From Vicugna pacos (taxonomy: Eukaryota > Chordata > Mammalia > Artiodactyla > Camelidae): 64,000 nucleotides of DNA. Both the position numbers and the translations under genes were made by a program. The notes below the pieces were generated by a model. That model saw only the letters and a list, made by a program, of their open reading frames with translations, made no database searches and was not told the origin of the DNA. Below, one piece after another: positions 31,382 through 44,600 of the stretch; the first letter of the stretch is position 1, and each line of letters begins with the position of its first letter. The stretch covers positions 16,452,501 to 16,516,500 of the forward strand of contig NC_133006.1 in the NCBI RefSeq assembly GCF_048564905.1. The letters are read 5' to 3'.

Positions 31382-34300
31382 ATGGGCTCCAACCTGCTCC
31401 TGCTGCTGCTCCTGGGACTAGCAGGTAATGTTCAGAAGGAGTTGCACTCTGGGCCCCATATAACCCGCTCGATGCCCAGGAATCACTGGCATTACCATGG
31501 CAACTACCATTATGTGTAGGCCTAGAAGGATCTCTAGATCCCTGTGCCCTGTGCAGTGGGTGGGCCAGGAGGTGCCCCCAGCTCCTGCCCAACATTCCGG
31601 TGACTTTCCTTCCCTAGGCCAGGGTTTGGCTGGCAGCCTCCCTGAGTTGCTGCAGGTGCCTGTAGGGAGCTCCATCCAGGTGCAGTGCCACTACCGACTC
31701 CAAGACATCAAGGCTCGAAAGGTGTGGTGTCGCTTCCTGCGGGAGGGGTGCCAGCCCTTGGTGTCATCAGCCGTGGATCGCAGAGCCCCAGCCAGCAGCC
31801 GCGTATTTCTCACTGACCTGGGTGGCGGCCTGCTCCAGGTGGAGATGATTTCCCTGCGGGAGGAGGATGCTGGGGAGTATGGCTGCCTGGTGGAGGGAAA
31901 CTCAGGGCCCCAGACTGTGCACAGAGTCACTCTGAACGTGCACGCTGCAGGTGAGTTATCCTAGCCTGGCCACCCCTCCGACCTGCCCTCTTGTCCCTAC
32001 CTACTGCTCTGGGGTCCTTGTGGGGTGGGGGCCCTTGTCAGGGAGGAACCGGGAGGGGGATCTCCTTTGGACAGCTCTGCAGGGAACGGAAACCAAACCA
32101 GTGAGATGCCTGAGATAAAGCAGCCAAGCAGTTCCTTTCCCCTCCCGCACAGTGGGTTTCCCCACAGGAAGGCACATCCTCCTTCCCCACCCATGGCCTT
32201 GGCTTTCTACATATTTGATGCTATTTTTTCCCTTAGAAATGTTTTAAACAAAGTTTTAATTCAGGTGTATGAACTGGAATTAGTTTTTTGAAAATATCTG
32301 CCAGGTTTTTATTACTGTAATAATGAGTTTGATGGCTTAAAAATTACTGATTTACATCTTATTTAGTTTTACAAGTCTTCCCTGAGCATCTAATACGTGC
32401 CTCACCTACAGGCAGGGTACACTAGGTGCCTGAGTTCCTTCCACTCACTCAGTTTTAAAAACAGAAAAAGTGTCCTTAATAGTTAAGTCAACATTCTCAG
32501 CCCTGTTTTTAGTATAGAAAGTTTTGTTTTCACAGATTTCATTTTCACAGCCTGTAAGTTTCTCATGTCTAAACATTTATTGAAAGAATATTTTAAAGTA
32601 TTAAAAAATGTTTCCAGAAAAATAGGATATTATAAAAAAAATGTTGTCTGTAAAATGATCAGCTACCTGATGAAACAGAGACTGCTCCTGCCTTCTGCTC
32701 CTATTTTCTACCTTTTCAGGGCTTCTTTTCTCAAGTAATTTGTGCCAAGTGTCCCAAGTAATGAAATTAAGACAGGCATTTTTCCTTCTCTTGGTTTTTT
32801 ACTCCATCTGTGAATTATGAGGATGGACTAAGCTGTCATTAGAATCCCTCTTGAATCCACAATTATTATTTATATTTTAATCATACTCTTGTTAACCCTA
32901 GTCATCCTTTGTCCGCCTCCCTCCTTGACACTCTAAGGTCTAGTAAGTCAAGGTTAAAACTCCCTAATGGCAAATTGTGACAAGACATGCACTGGGAAGA
33001 GGCGGCAGGGAGACAGGTACCTGCAGTGGGGCGGGTGTTGGGGACCCCAGTAGCCATAGGGGATGGATGTTCAGGCAGGCGGGCAGAGCACAGTATCCAG
33101 GGAGGAGGTGGGTGGTTTAAAAAGCACCAGGAGAGCAGGACACATGCAGCAAGATTGGGGCCACATCATCTCCAGTTCCTGGTTTAATATGGGGTGGAAA
33201 GTGGGAATGGTGAATCCCTAAGAACAAGGCAAGACCCTCGTCTCAGAGGGTCTAGAAGGACTGCCCAGGTTCCCAAGGCAGATCCTCAGGCACAGAGAGA
33301 CCAACCTTGAGTGCTGCGGATGGGAGTGGAGCATGTTGCAGGGATGACAGAAACCTTGTGACAAAACCGAGTCTCAGGGTCCAAGCAAGGCTCTCAGCAA
33401 GGGTCAGCATCATTGTGTCACATCAGAGCTGACCCCAAGTCCCTCAGATCCTGAAGGAAGAGCTTGGGATGGGGCTAAACCAGCCTGCACGGGCTGTCGC
33501 ACGGTTGCAGGTATGTGGAGAAGTCGAGCAGGTTGTGCTGAGGTCCCTCGGGAGACCAACTGATGAGAGCCAGGAGCAAGGTTTCCACTGAGGATGAGAG
33601 TGGAGAAACCTACTCTGGGGTGGGGTTGGGGGGATGGACACAGAGGGGCACAGGGAAACAGGTGAAGAAGAATGTAGGAAGAAAGGTTGGGAGCCAGGGG
33701 CAGAGGGGAAAGTGGGCATATTCACAACCAGGTATAGACACAAAGAGGGCCATTCCTTGATCTCCAGAATGAGAGGCCCCTAAGGACTATCCCAAACCCC
33801 CCTTCTTTGTGTTTCTTGGGACCTATCCTTCCTCAGCTCCACTCCCCCAGTCCCTCAGGTCTCACCAGGCCCTTGAATCCTGCCCACCATGGGCATGTGC
33901 TCATTAAATACTTCCTTCTGACTCAGCTCCTGGCCTGGAAAAGGAGGGAGAGAAGACCCATCATGTTGGGAGTCTGGCTGACAGCTCCTCTTCAAACCCT
34001 GTGGGCAGTGCCAACCCTCTGGATCCCAGCCAGGATGAGAAGAGGTACTGACAAGAACTGTATTTGGGTGTCTGGGAAAGGGTGGTGGTGAAGATACGGC
34101 ATGTTCAGAGCCTCAGGCTAAATCAGAGGTAAACCTTATGATTCTTTCCACCCCCGGGGAACTTCTGAACAGGCAGGCAGGCAGGCAGGCAGGCAGACAG
34201 ACATACCTCTCTCTACCCCACTTCAGCGCTGACTCCTTCATCCCAGTGGATCCCCACCAGGATACCCTGATAATGCATCTCTCTTCTGCCTTGCTTGAGT

Positions 34301-35723
34301 CTGCCTTTCTCATTCCCTTCCAGCGAAAAGAACTCTATCCTTTTGCCACTTTTTCAGGATTCCTGGCAAGCAGCCCCTCACTAGGTTCAGGGCTAAGCTC
34401 ACCTATCCCTTTGTGTCCCTCAGCAGACCCTTGATTTGGGGTGCTGTGCTCCTGGTGGGCCTGCTGGTGATGGCAGCGGCGGTGCTGTTAGCTGTAATGG
34501 CCAAAAAGAAAGGTATGTGGCTGTCTACCTGCCTATCCCAGGATGGCCTCCTCGTCCTGTGTCAGCCAGGCTTGCATTTGAGGCTGGGAATCTAGGTCCG
34601 CTCCTCCTGTAGGCAGGCTTTGGTAACAGCCCCCGGCCTAGACTTCCCATGGCTGAGGGGTGGAAGAGAGAAAGGATTCAGTGGGAGGTAGCCCAGGGAG
34701 AGAGAGGAATTGGAGATGGTGAGACAGTGGGATGGGGGACAGGTGACTGGAGGAGGTGAGGGATTTCAGGAGATGGGCTGAGTGCTGAGGCAGGTTGAAC
34801 GGTGCTGTGGAAGCAGTAAGTAGGTAGGGAGATTTAGGGCTGGCTGGGGCAGGGGGCTGGGGCAACGAAGGGGGAAATCTTTGCTGGTGGGAGTGGGGAA
34901 GGTGAGTATAGACTAGGACAGAGGTTTCAGAGGTTTCTGAAGGGAGTGCGGTGGCGGGGGCGGTGGGGTGGACACTGAGCCAGCCCAAGAAGCAGACTGT
35001 GCTTCTGTCTTCTGTCCTGACAGGGAACAGGCTTGGACAATTTCAGAGCAATGGAGTCCCAGGCACAGTAAGAGACCTCTGCAGGCCCCCAGCCAAATTC
35101 TCCAGACCCTCCATCTGCCTTGCTCACTGAGAAGTCCCAGGATAATGAGGTGGAGAAAAGACTGGGACCCAGTCGAGGTCCAAACTCTCTTCCTAAATGC
35201 TGTAAACCTGGCAACCATGGTCTCCCACCTTCCCATCTTGCTATCCACCTACCCCGATTTGGGGAGAAACTTGGGGCTTGAAAATCTTCAAAGTGAAGCC
35301 CTCCTGCCCACTGACATGCTCAGGGTTGAGGAGACAGATCCAGTGTAGTCCTGGGCTTCCCACCAAAGGGAACTGGGGCAGAGGGAGGCATTTTCTCTTT
35401 GCTTGATTTGCCTGTTTTTGTTACAGGCACCCTCCTCGGCGGTCCACCACATCAGTGACTCTGGACCAGCTGCTGATCTGCCATTGGATGTACCATACGT
35501 TAGGCTCGACTCGCCACCTTCCTTCGACAATACGACCTACAGCAACCTTCCTCTTGATCCTCTGCCAGGAAAACCCCCAACCCCAGTCCAATCCTCTTTG
35601 CCCCCTCTGCCTCCTAAGGCTGTGACATATGCCACAGTCGTCTTCCCTGGAGGGGACAAAAGTGGAGGAGCCTCCTGTGAGCCAGCCCAAGATCCACCTA
35701 ATAGCCAGACTCCACCCAGCTAA
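31382..35723 (+). CDS. TREML1: TREM-like transcript 1 receptor (TREML1/TLT-1), complete
   Basis: Six coding exons with matching phases: 31,382-31,424, 31,618-31,950, 33,927-34,044, 34,424-34,512, 35,024-35,067 and 35,427-35,723, giving 307 residues (human about 311). In human it is a platelet and megakaryocyte alpha-granule receptor. Seen here: a signal peptide of about 15-19 residues, and an Ig-V domain with C38, C52, C59 and C104 (KVWCRF, GEYGC). The stalk is acidic and Ser-rich. The transmembrane segment (about 168-190) has no charged residue, so DAP12 is not needed. The cytoplasmic tail is Pro-rich, with an ITIM VTYATV (Y277) for SHP phosphatases and a second tyrosine (TTYSNL, Y247). The exon 4 acceptor is a cagcag pair, so one residue is optional. 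The tail lacks a few residues found in human (after GNRLG and before VTYATV). Confidence 0.95.
34170..34200 (+). repeat. (AGGC)n microsatellite
   Basis: About six perfect 'ggca' units followed by 'gacagaca', in TREML1 intron 3. Confidence 0.9.
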
Positions 35724-35942
35724 GCTGTTCATCTTCCTGTAAACTCAGAGATCATCTCTACGGTTCTGAGTAGCCATCCATGCAGCCCATGCCCTCAATC
35801 CCTAGGGTGTCAGAGCAACTAGGGACTTCAGGATCTGATCTAATGTCTTGACTTTTCTGACCTGGAAAGTGATACTTAGATACGATTGAGGTGTCTTGGG
35901 AAGCCCCCATGCTAGTTCCTCTGCCTTTAAACCACTGTGATA

Positions 35943-35948
35943 AATAAA
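35943..35948 (+). terminator. TREML1 poly(A) signal (AATAAA)
   Basis: AATAAA lies 220 bases after the TREML1 stop, the first such hexamer downstream. It is inferred from position. Confidence 0.65.
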
Positions 35949-35969
35949 CTCTAAGTGATAATATATGAG

Positions 35970-37379
35970 CTCTTGATGCTTGAGAGGGAAAGAGAGGGCC
36001 CAAGTTTGACTTCACATGGTCTGTGAACTCCAAAGACTGGTCCAGAGTTTGTGTGTGTGATCTCCTGCCTGTCCTGCCAGTGGGAAGGTGGTTTCACTCC
36101 CTGGGCAGAATACTGCAATGCAGTTTGATTTAAGGGGCATCAAGAAGGCTTCTTCAAAAGCATTTCCTGCCTTTATCATGATAACTTCTGAAAGTATAGA
36201 TTCATTTTCTTCAGTCTAGAAATCTCTTCTGCTTTCTGCTCTGTACCTTGTAAACAAGTGACATCTTATGGCGTGACAACATATAGTGGAAGAAAGGGGA
36301 TAATAATTAGTTAAAGGAGATTCAGGACAGATAGAGTATGAGAGATGGGGTTAAAAAGAAACAGGAGTGAGGAAAAAACTAATATAGATATCAAGCCTAT
36401 TCCTTGGTAGGACAAAGGATTTTCAAGCACCAGGAGAAAAAAGACCCTTGCAGACATCAGTTTTACCAGAGCTGGCTCTTTATCAGCTGGGGGGCCATCT
36501 GGTAGCTCTGTTCCTTTTGGCCTTAACTCTGAGCTTGGGAAGAGCCCAGTGGAGAAAGGGCATGAGGGTGAGAGGAGGAGGAATAAATGGTAAGGGTGTG
36601 GCCATGGTTAAGAGTAAATGAGAGCTAGTCCAGGCTGGGGATCAGAGAGCCTTCAAGGTTCCTGCCAGGATTTCTTCTCAAACTGTTTAGTTTGAAAATA
36701 TTTGCCCCTATTGAGATGAGAGACTTAAATGCAGAGGAATGAGGTACTCAGGAACCCAGTCTTTTTTATAATCATGGAGAGTTAGGCAAAAAGAGGTTTT
36801 CACCATCTAGAGGGGCCCTAAGCCTGGTTTAGGCAACTGAGGAGAAGGGACAGGGAGGGGCTATGTAAGCCTATTTTCAGGGAGCTCTGGCAGGATGTTC
36901 TGAGCTTCCCTTGATAAGAGTCTCAGCCTGTGACAGAACCTAAATTTACTCTGTCCCTTGTGGAGGCAGCAGCTGCCCATCAATCAACTAAGACTTCATT
37001 TTCCTGCCTAAGATGACTGGGGACTTGCCTGGTGGGAAAGCAAGGTAGAGCTGGAGGCGGGGACAGGAGAATGCGGGGGAAGGGCAGAATAAAGTATAAA
37101 AGAACCCTTTGGGAGAAACTTACCCTGGTCTGAGTGTGAACTTTTTAGAACCTGACAGGAGTAGTATATTTTATAATACAAAGGAAAATACCAAGATAAT
37201 CAATTGGCTGGTAAAGAAGAGGGAAGGAGGAAGGGGAAATATATTAATTCCACCATTGTACATGGTAAGAAGTCTATGAATAACAACTAGAGTCACAGTT
37301 ATAAAAGTAACTTCTAAGATGAAACTACTAACCTAAATTTTATTATAAGAAACACAAAAACAAAGCAAAGAAAATGCAA
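35970..37379. other. Intergenic DNA, possible worn LTR-like segment
   Basis: No exon is recognisable. The part from about 36,240 to 37,160 has a TATA-like 'aaagtataaaagaacc' near its right end and could be an old LTR, but I cannot name a family or set ends. The rest is unassigned. Confidence 0.25.
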
Positions 37380-38330
37380 GTGACATGGTGAGATGGGTGC
37401 TTCATATCAAAACTTTTGGGATTCAGTTAAAGAAGTTCTCAGAGGAAAATTCACACCCTCAACAAGAATTAAGCATCTTCCTCAAACAGCTAGTTAATTT
37501 TAAATGAGAAAAATGACATAACTAATACATAAATAAAAGAGCATATTCTTTGAAATAAAACGAAATAAAAGAGAGAAAGTGTTAGATAACTTACTCAAGA
37601 AGGAAGATGAAATAAGAAATGACAAGGGGGAAATAGTCACAGATATAAAGACAATGAAAAAAATAACAAGAGTATTTTGTGCTACTGTTGGTGGTGAAGT
37701 GGGAATGATGGTAAAGGGGCCTGAAAGAATTTCTGGGGGTGATTAAAATGTTCTCTATCATCATTGTGGTAGTAGTTACATGGGTGTATACATTTGTGAA
37801 AAAGGTGTACTTTATTGTATTTTAAGTTATATTTTGATAAAGTTGATTGAAAAAAAAAACCTTGAAAGGCCACTGGGGAATAGTTAAAAAGTATTATACA
37901 AAACTCAGAAGTCATAAAAGAATTCATAGATACATTAAAACTGACACATTAAGATAAATTAAGACTGATACCTTTCCCTCCATGACAAAAACACCATAAA
38001 CAAAAGAAAAAACACAAAATTAGGAAAAATTCTGCAACTCATACAAAGGCAGATAACTCATTTCCCTAACCTCTACAGATCACTAAAAAACACTTAATCG
38101 AATATGGTCATAGGACATATACATGTGGCTTACACAAAAAAAGAAATATAAATATAATAAATACCTTTACCTTCAGCTAAGGGAAATACAAATTAAAAGT
38201 ACACTGAGAGTGAGAGTGATTTTAAAAGAAAATGGTTAAAGAACTCTGAAAATTCTCTCTTCCATAAAAGAAACAAGAAAACTGGTAAAAATAGAATCAA
38301 TTTTTTTTAGAACTCTGGACATTAACCAAT
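37380..38330 (+). mobile_element. Nested old LINE-1 fragments
   Basis: L1 ORF2-type text ('agttctcagaggaaaattcac', 'gaaataagaaatgacaaggggg') is interrupted at about 37,683-37,857 by an L1 3' end ('gggggtgattaaaatgttc', 'gtgtactttattgtattttaagtt') that closes in an A-run. ORF2-like text resumes after it. This reads as one L1 inserted in another. Both are degenerate. Confidence 0.65.
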
Positions 38331-38379
38331 GGCTTGTATCAATCCAAGGAGTGTTTACTCAAGAAAAATGACTTTCCCT

Positions 38380-40142
38380 TACCCATATCTGATTTAAAAG
38401 ACAACTTCCTAAAGCAATAATTATACATCTGTGTTGGTGGACGTATCATTTAAAATGCAACTTTTATGACAATAACAATATGAAGAAGGGGGAAGAAATG
38501 GGGCTATACAGAATCAAAGTTTTTATATATGACTGAAATTAACTTGGTATCAATCTGAACTAGATTGTTTTAAATTAAAATGTTAACTGTAATCCCTATA
38601 GCAAGAAAATAAAAATTATACAGTAAAAGAAATAACAAGGGAATTAAATTTAAATTAAAATTATCTAATATAACAAAAGACAATGGAGGAATAGAGGAGG
38701 AAAAGACATAAGACAAGCAGAAAACATAAAAGGGCAGACATAAATCATATCTTATCAGTAATTATACTGAATGTAATAAACATTCTGATGAAAAGGCAGA
38801 GACTGGCAAAATGGATTAAAAAAACACATGACCCAACCATATGCTTGCCTCAGGATACAAACTTTAGATTGGAAAACACAAGTCAGTTGAAAGTGAAAGA
38901 ACAGAAAACATGTATCACGCAAACTAGCTACAGAGTGCTGGAATGGCTATACTAATATCAGTCCAAATGGACCGTAAGAGAAAAATTGTTACTAGTGACA
39001 AAGAAAGGACATTTTATAATAATAGGAGTCAACCAATTAAGGAGATACAACAATTATAAAAATGTGTGGTACCTAACAACAGAGTTTTAAAATATATGAA
39101 GCAAAAAATGACAGAACTGAAGGGAGATAAACAAATAGTAATAGTTGTAGATTTCAATATCCATTTCAACATCCAGATGACAGAACAAGTATGTAGAAGA
39201 TCAACAAGGAAAGAACAGACATGAACACTACAACCCAACCAGATCTCACTCCACCCAACAACCGTAGACTGTACACTCTGTTCAGGCATACTTGCCACAT
39301 TCTGCAGGACAGACCGTATGTTTGACCATAACCAAGTCTTAATAAATTTAAAAGAATGGAAATCATACAAAGTATGTTTTCTGACCATAATGGAATGAAA
39401 TTAGAAGTCAATAACAGAAGCAAATTTTGGAAACTAACAACCATGTGGCAATTAAACAATACATGCTTGAATAACAAGTAGGTTAAAGAAGAAATCATAA
39501 GAAAAATTAGAAATACTTTGAGATGAATGAATATAAAAACGCAACATACTGAAACTTAGATGATTCAGCAAAGTCAGTGCGTAGAGGGAAACTTATAGCT
39601 GTAAACATCTTTATTTAAAAAAAAGATCCCAAATCAACAACTTAACTTTCCACCTGAAGAAACTAGAAGCAAAAGAGTAAACTAAACTCAAAACAAGCGG
39701 AAGAAGGAAATAATAAAAATCAGAGCAGAAATAAATGAAATAGAGAACAGAAAAACAATATAAAAAAATCAACAAAACCAAGAGTTGGTTCTGACAAGAT
39801 TAACAAAATTGACAAAACTTAGCCAGACTGGAAAGAAACAAAGAGAAGACTTACATTATTAAATCAAAAATGAAAGTGTAGGGAGAACTACTAACCTTAT
39901 GACATAAAAAAGGATTGTAAGAAATATTATAAATAATTATATATGAATAAATTAGATAATGCAGATCAAATTCCTAGAAAAGACAAATTCCTAGAAAGAC
40001 ACAAACTACTGAAACTGACTCAAAAAGAAATAGAAAATCTGAAGAGACCAAGCGAAGAGGTTTAATTAGTAATCAAAAAACTTCCCACAAAGAGAAGCTC
40101 AGGTCCAGATAGCGTCACTGGTGAGTTCTACCAAACACTGAA
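38380..40142 (+). mobile_element. LINE-1 ORF2 5' and middle part (old)
   Basis: Sense L1 text: 'aaaggcagagactggcaaaatggattaaaaaaac', 'gctatactaatatcagtccaaatgga', 'agtaatagttgtagatttcaatatcc', then near the end 'ctcaggtccagatagcgtcactggtgagttctaccaaac', the start of the reverse-transcriptase region. The copy is broken throughout and ends abruptly. Confidence 0.8.
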
Positions 40143-40334
40143 GAGGGAGAAAGGGGGAGGGGAGGGAGAAGGAGGGGATGTGCAGACTGACAGCATGATT
40201 TAAAAGGCAAGTATCGGCTTCCCTTTCCCAAGCATCTCCCTCCCTGTCCTTAGAGTTCTGGTCTTGGTCATTTGAACAGAACACTGAAAATTGGGTACAG
40301 GGTCACCTACTACAGGCAAGGTCCCATGAAAGTC

Positions 40335-40575
40335 TGTAGAGCCTAGTGGTGAAGCTTAAACTCTGGAATCAAAATTGAGTTAGAGTCCCAGATCCACCAT
40401 CTGGTGGCTATTTCTTAAAGTAAAACCTTTCTAAGCTTCAGTTTCTTCAACTGTACTATGGGGACGATAAAAGTACTTGCTTCCCAGAGCCGATACAAGG
40501 ATTTAAAGACTGTATTTCAAGCATTTAGTATAGTGCTTGGCACAGAATAAGTGAATAATAAATGGTAGCTAGTGT
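40335..40575 (+). repeat. MIR SINE, nearly full length
   Basis: The complete sense order is present: 'tagagcctagtggtgaagcttaaactctggaatc', 'agagtcccagatccaccatc', 'cttcagtttcttcaactgtactatgggga', 'gatacaaggatttaaag', 'gtatagtgcttggcacagaataagtg'. Confidence 0.85.
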
Positions 40576-41106
40576 AACATTAGCTAATTGATTCTATGAA
40601 GATTAGATGATTGAGTTATAAACTATAAAAATTGGTGGGAAGATCATGTTCTGTGGAAGAAAGGCCATCAAACAGATAAAGGCCAAAGACACCAGCTCCA
40701 AAAAGGGAAAATAAAAAAAGACGAGAGCTAGGGTCATATACACTCTGGCCATTTCAGTTTCACATGGGAATACCCAAACCACAGTGCAAAGGAGAAATTG
40801 AATCCCACTGCCTTTTGTACTTCTTAAAAGACTCCTTGACTTCTTGGGAGCCATCTTCACATCTGTGCCAAAAGAGGGCAATACCAAAGTACTCGCACTG
40901 CCAGCCTTCCTTCAGTAATGACCACTTCTTCATTAGGCCTATGCTTCCATCTCTTAGTGAATCTCACCTTACATAAGATGGAATCAGTTTATCTCCAAGC
41001 CTCCCTGGCCTCTGGTCTGGCTCTGGTTCTATTTTCTGCCACAGCTGTGATAATGACTATTAAGAATTAAGAAAGATCTAAGTTTCACGCTTCAGAAACA
41101 TAGGCT
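40576..41106. other. Intergenic DNA downstream of the cyclase-like gene
   Basis: No gene or recognised repeat. It lies between the convergent 3' ends of TREML1 and the ADCY10-like gene. Confidence 0.35.
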
Positions 41107-41112
41107 TTTATT
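41107..41112 (-). terminator. Candidate poly(A) signal of the ADCY10-like gene
   Basis: TTTATT on the plus strand is AATAAA on the minus strand, about 545 bases beyond the stop codon. Other A/T-rich hexamers exist, so this is a candidate only. Confidence 0.35.
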
Positions 41113-41655
41113 TTGGCAAAGCTATAGACAGCAGTGACTGTAAGCAGCTAGCATATTTAATATGCACACTACACAATATCTTAAAAAGGAGAATTTGGGA
41201 CTTTTCTTTGTGTTATACATAATAAAAGAATCATGGTCCCTTCAGATAATTTTTGTTTGTATTAACATATGTATTCTTGAATTTCTTCTTCATCCTTATT
41301 CTCCTTGACATCAGCCACTCTGACAAATCCTGAAAGCAGGAACATAAAGAATAATATAAAAACAAAGAATTTCCTTAGCAATTACAAATTTAACTCATGG
41401 CCTGGAAAAGAAGATTTGCTGGGCTCTAAAGCAAGAAACTATATTCTTTCCTCTCTTTTTCTTGCCCACATCTTATCATTTACCTTCTTAGATATTACAT
41501 TGTGATTTCTAAGGCCTTCTTTCTCCCTTAGTGACCAACCAGCTACACCAAGGGAACAATCTATTTAAGCTGGGACCAAGGAGGAACTTTCTATGGCTTA
41601 GATGCTGAAACAAAGGGCTGAGAGAGGTTGAACAATATAAGGGGTCTCTGTCTGT

Positions 41656-44600
41656 CTAGGCTGGGTCCAGCTCTGTGAAAGAATGACAGTTACCTCTGGA
41701 GCAAGGACTAATCCTCATATCTGCACATCCTTTCTTATTTGGAGTTGTAGCCTTTGACTGCTGTGAGTAAGAATCTGAGACTGTTCTTTGTCTCTCAGAC
41801 AAGGGTTCCAGGAATGGATGCTTACTCTGTATTCCTAAATTTCCTTCAAAGGAGTTATTTTCCTCCAGGAATTCTCCTTCTATCCAAATCCTGGTAAAGC
41901 AGGTGTCAAAAGGTCTGATGGACTCTCTCCTTCCATATCTCATTACAGAGGCTTTAAGCTCAGAGACCCACTGGTGATAGACAGGGCAGGTCACACATCG
42001 AGAGAAGAACTCCTTAATGTACTGAAAGGAAAGGAAGGTCCATTAGCTCAGGGATTACTTTCTTTCCTCCACTCCACCCCACTCCATTACAACAGTCCAC
42101 ACTCAGTATACTCATTCAGGGATGGAGGAATAGAAAGGAGTTATTGATGGCAAAGCAGGCCCCCCAAATCGGTTTTGAGATACAGAGAAACTGGAATGTC
42201 TTAGACTCAGAAAGCACTGGCTGTGGGGAGATGTCAAATGACAGACTGAGACAGAAGTGGTCCTTTGAGAAGGGCTAAATGTTAATGTTTTAATGGTATT
42301 GGGAGTTGCTATGCAAAGTCAGAAAGTTAAGGAATCCAGTCCTGATGTACATGCAAGAATATCTGGGAGGAAACATGAGGTAGGTGAAAAGACTTTCTAG
42401 GTAGAGGGAAAAAAAGGGTTCAAGGAGGAAAAAGAGACAGAGGCAGCAAGGAGAAGGGTAAGGGAGGGCGGCAGGTGGCAGAAATAGTACCACAGGGTCA
42501 AAGTATAACTTAGGTGTCAGTTGATGAACAAGAGAGACAGGTACCTTGAGGGCCTGGCGGTGAGTCTCTGAGGGAGTATGCTTGAAGACACCCTCTGGTA
42601 TTTTCTGTAACATTAGCACATGGCACTCAAGGAATCGGACAAAGCCATGTGAACCAAATAGTGAAGCATTGGTTCTTTTCACCAGCTGGCGAGCCCTGGA
42701 GAAGTGGTGCTCAAACAGATTCCACTGCGAGTCCTGGGCAAACCTGGAGGGAAAGAATCACAGCTCTCACCTCTCTCCCCTGCTTATCAACCATGGCTTT
42801 TCAATAGAGCCGTCACTTCTTTAAGGCCCTATGACCTCCTGGACAGTCAGAATTGTGATTCTGGTAAGTGACCAAGGCTGCTAACTCACATGTAAGGAGA
42901 CTAAAAAGGAGACCAACGATATTCAGACTTACCATGTCTTATCTAGCACTTAAATGTAACCCTAAACTTGGCCCTTAAACTATAATCCAAACATGTTAAG
43001 GGACAAAAAGAACCCTTTCCATAAGATGAGGGGAAAATGGGAGGTGAATGGTCTTTAGAAGTGGGTTAGAGATGTGAAATAGTCCTGCCTGGGAGGGCAA
43101 AAGGCAATAGCTTAAATGACACCATGGTGTCCTCAAATTTCTACCCTTTCCAATAGCCCTAAGTAAGACTCTGGTACCCCACATTACCACATGGCCAGAG
43201 AGGCGTGGACCCCCAACATGACATTGCTCTGAGAAGTTAGAATGCAGCTGTGCTCATAGTGCTGAATGAAACGCAGACATTCCCCAAAGGGCCGACACAG
43301 CCATCCTGTGGACAGAGAAAAAAAACAGGCCAGTATAAGTTGTCATGTAGGAAGTGTTACAGAAGGTGTGTGGTACAGGGGAGGAGAAACACCCGAAAGG
43401 CAGACACCCCTGAATCACAACTTGGTTCCTAGACTTCAAGGAACCAGCCACGCCCAAGGGACAGGCTCATGACTGCCTTTCTGCTAAACCTAGGGCCCTC
43501 CCTGAGGCCTGAACCCCTTAGGAGCACAGCAGAGCCCTGCACAAGATTTACCTTCTCCGTAGAGCAGCAGATCTAAGCAAGCAGAATAGAAGCAGGCCAG
43601 GCCAAGGACATCATGACCCTGGGAAATGAGCGCCCACTGACTCTCCAGCACATGGACACACAGATCAAATCTGCCGAGAGACAGAGCCACTGGGACCAGC
43701 TAGAGAATGGGGATGATGGTACAGGAGAGGAGGGGATCTTACACCTTCAAAGCAGCTTAATAAGCTCTAGATCTCCTCTCCTTAACTCTACTTATACGGA
43801 GAGCATGTGTGTGGGATCAGACTTGTCTCCAAGCAAAGGAAATGGGAAAATGCCTCTGAGACAATGCCCAGGGTCTTGAGCTATGGCAGTTACCTACCTC
43901 CCCAGAGAAAAGTGGAAAAAAAAGGTTTATGTAGTAACTTAGACTCTGCATTTCCACTCCTGACTCCCCACACTAAAGAAATGCTTCCTGGAGTGAACAG
44001 AACTATGGAAATGGAACAGCATCCCCGTCTCCACTCCAAACTTCTCTGGAAGATCGTACCCTCCCCTCCCCTTTTAGGCAACAAATACAAAGGACAGAAA
44101 GTGATCTTAATACTTCTTCTTCAGAAATGCAGATCTGAAGAGAACTGAGAGAATTAGATTCTCCAGAGCTGGTTTCTTGAAGTGTCTGCATATCTCATGA
44201 GCTTGAAAACCTAAGGAGGTTAAAGAGTATTGTTTGATCTCTAGTGGTGAACCTGGCCTCTTTAAAAGCCCCAGGCCCACCAGCCCCAGGCCCCATTACC
44301 CAGCTTGATGGAGAAGTCAAGATGGCCGAGGCAGAGCTTGGTGTAGGCCAAGGCCTGCATGAGCTGGGCTGTGGCCAACAATCCCTCCCTGGAGAACCAA
44401 CACAGGGTGCTTTTCTGAATGGCCATCTGCTCACAGTGCAGCCACTTCTCCCTGTCACCCATGTTCTGGGAGAGCTGGGAGAGGGCCACATAGGTAGAGA
44501 CAACCTGTGGGGCAACAAACACGGGCAGAATATTCTGACTGTCCAGTCACGCCACATTTCCACCTCATCCCTTTCCTGCACGAGAGCCCACTGCACGCCT

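Noticed and set aside
43490-43690. Acceptor at gtcccag/TGGCTC for the exon with FDLCVHVL in the cyclase gene
   Set aside because: It does not join in phase with the preceding exon (it gives a stop). The inner acceptor ctcggcag/ATTTG joins in phase and aligns without a gap to the human sequence.
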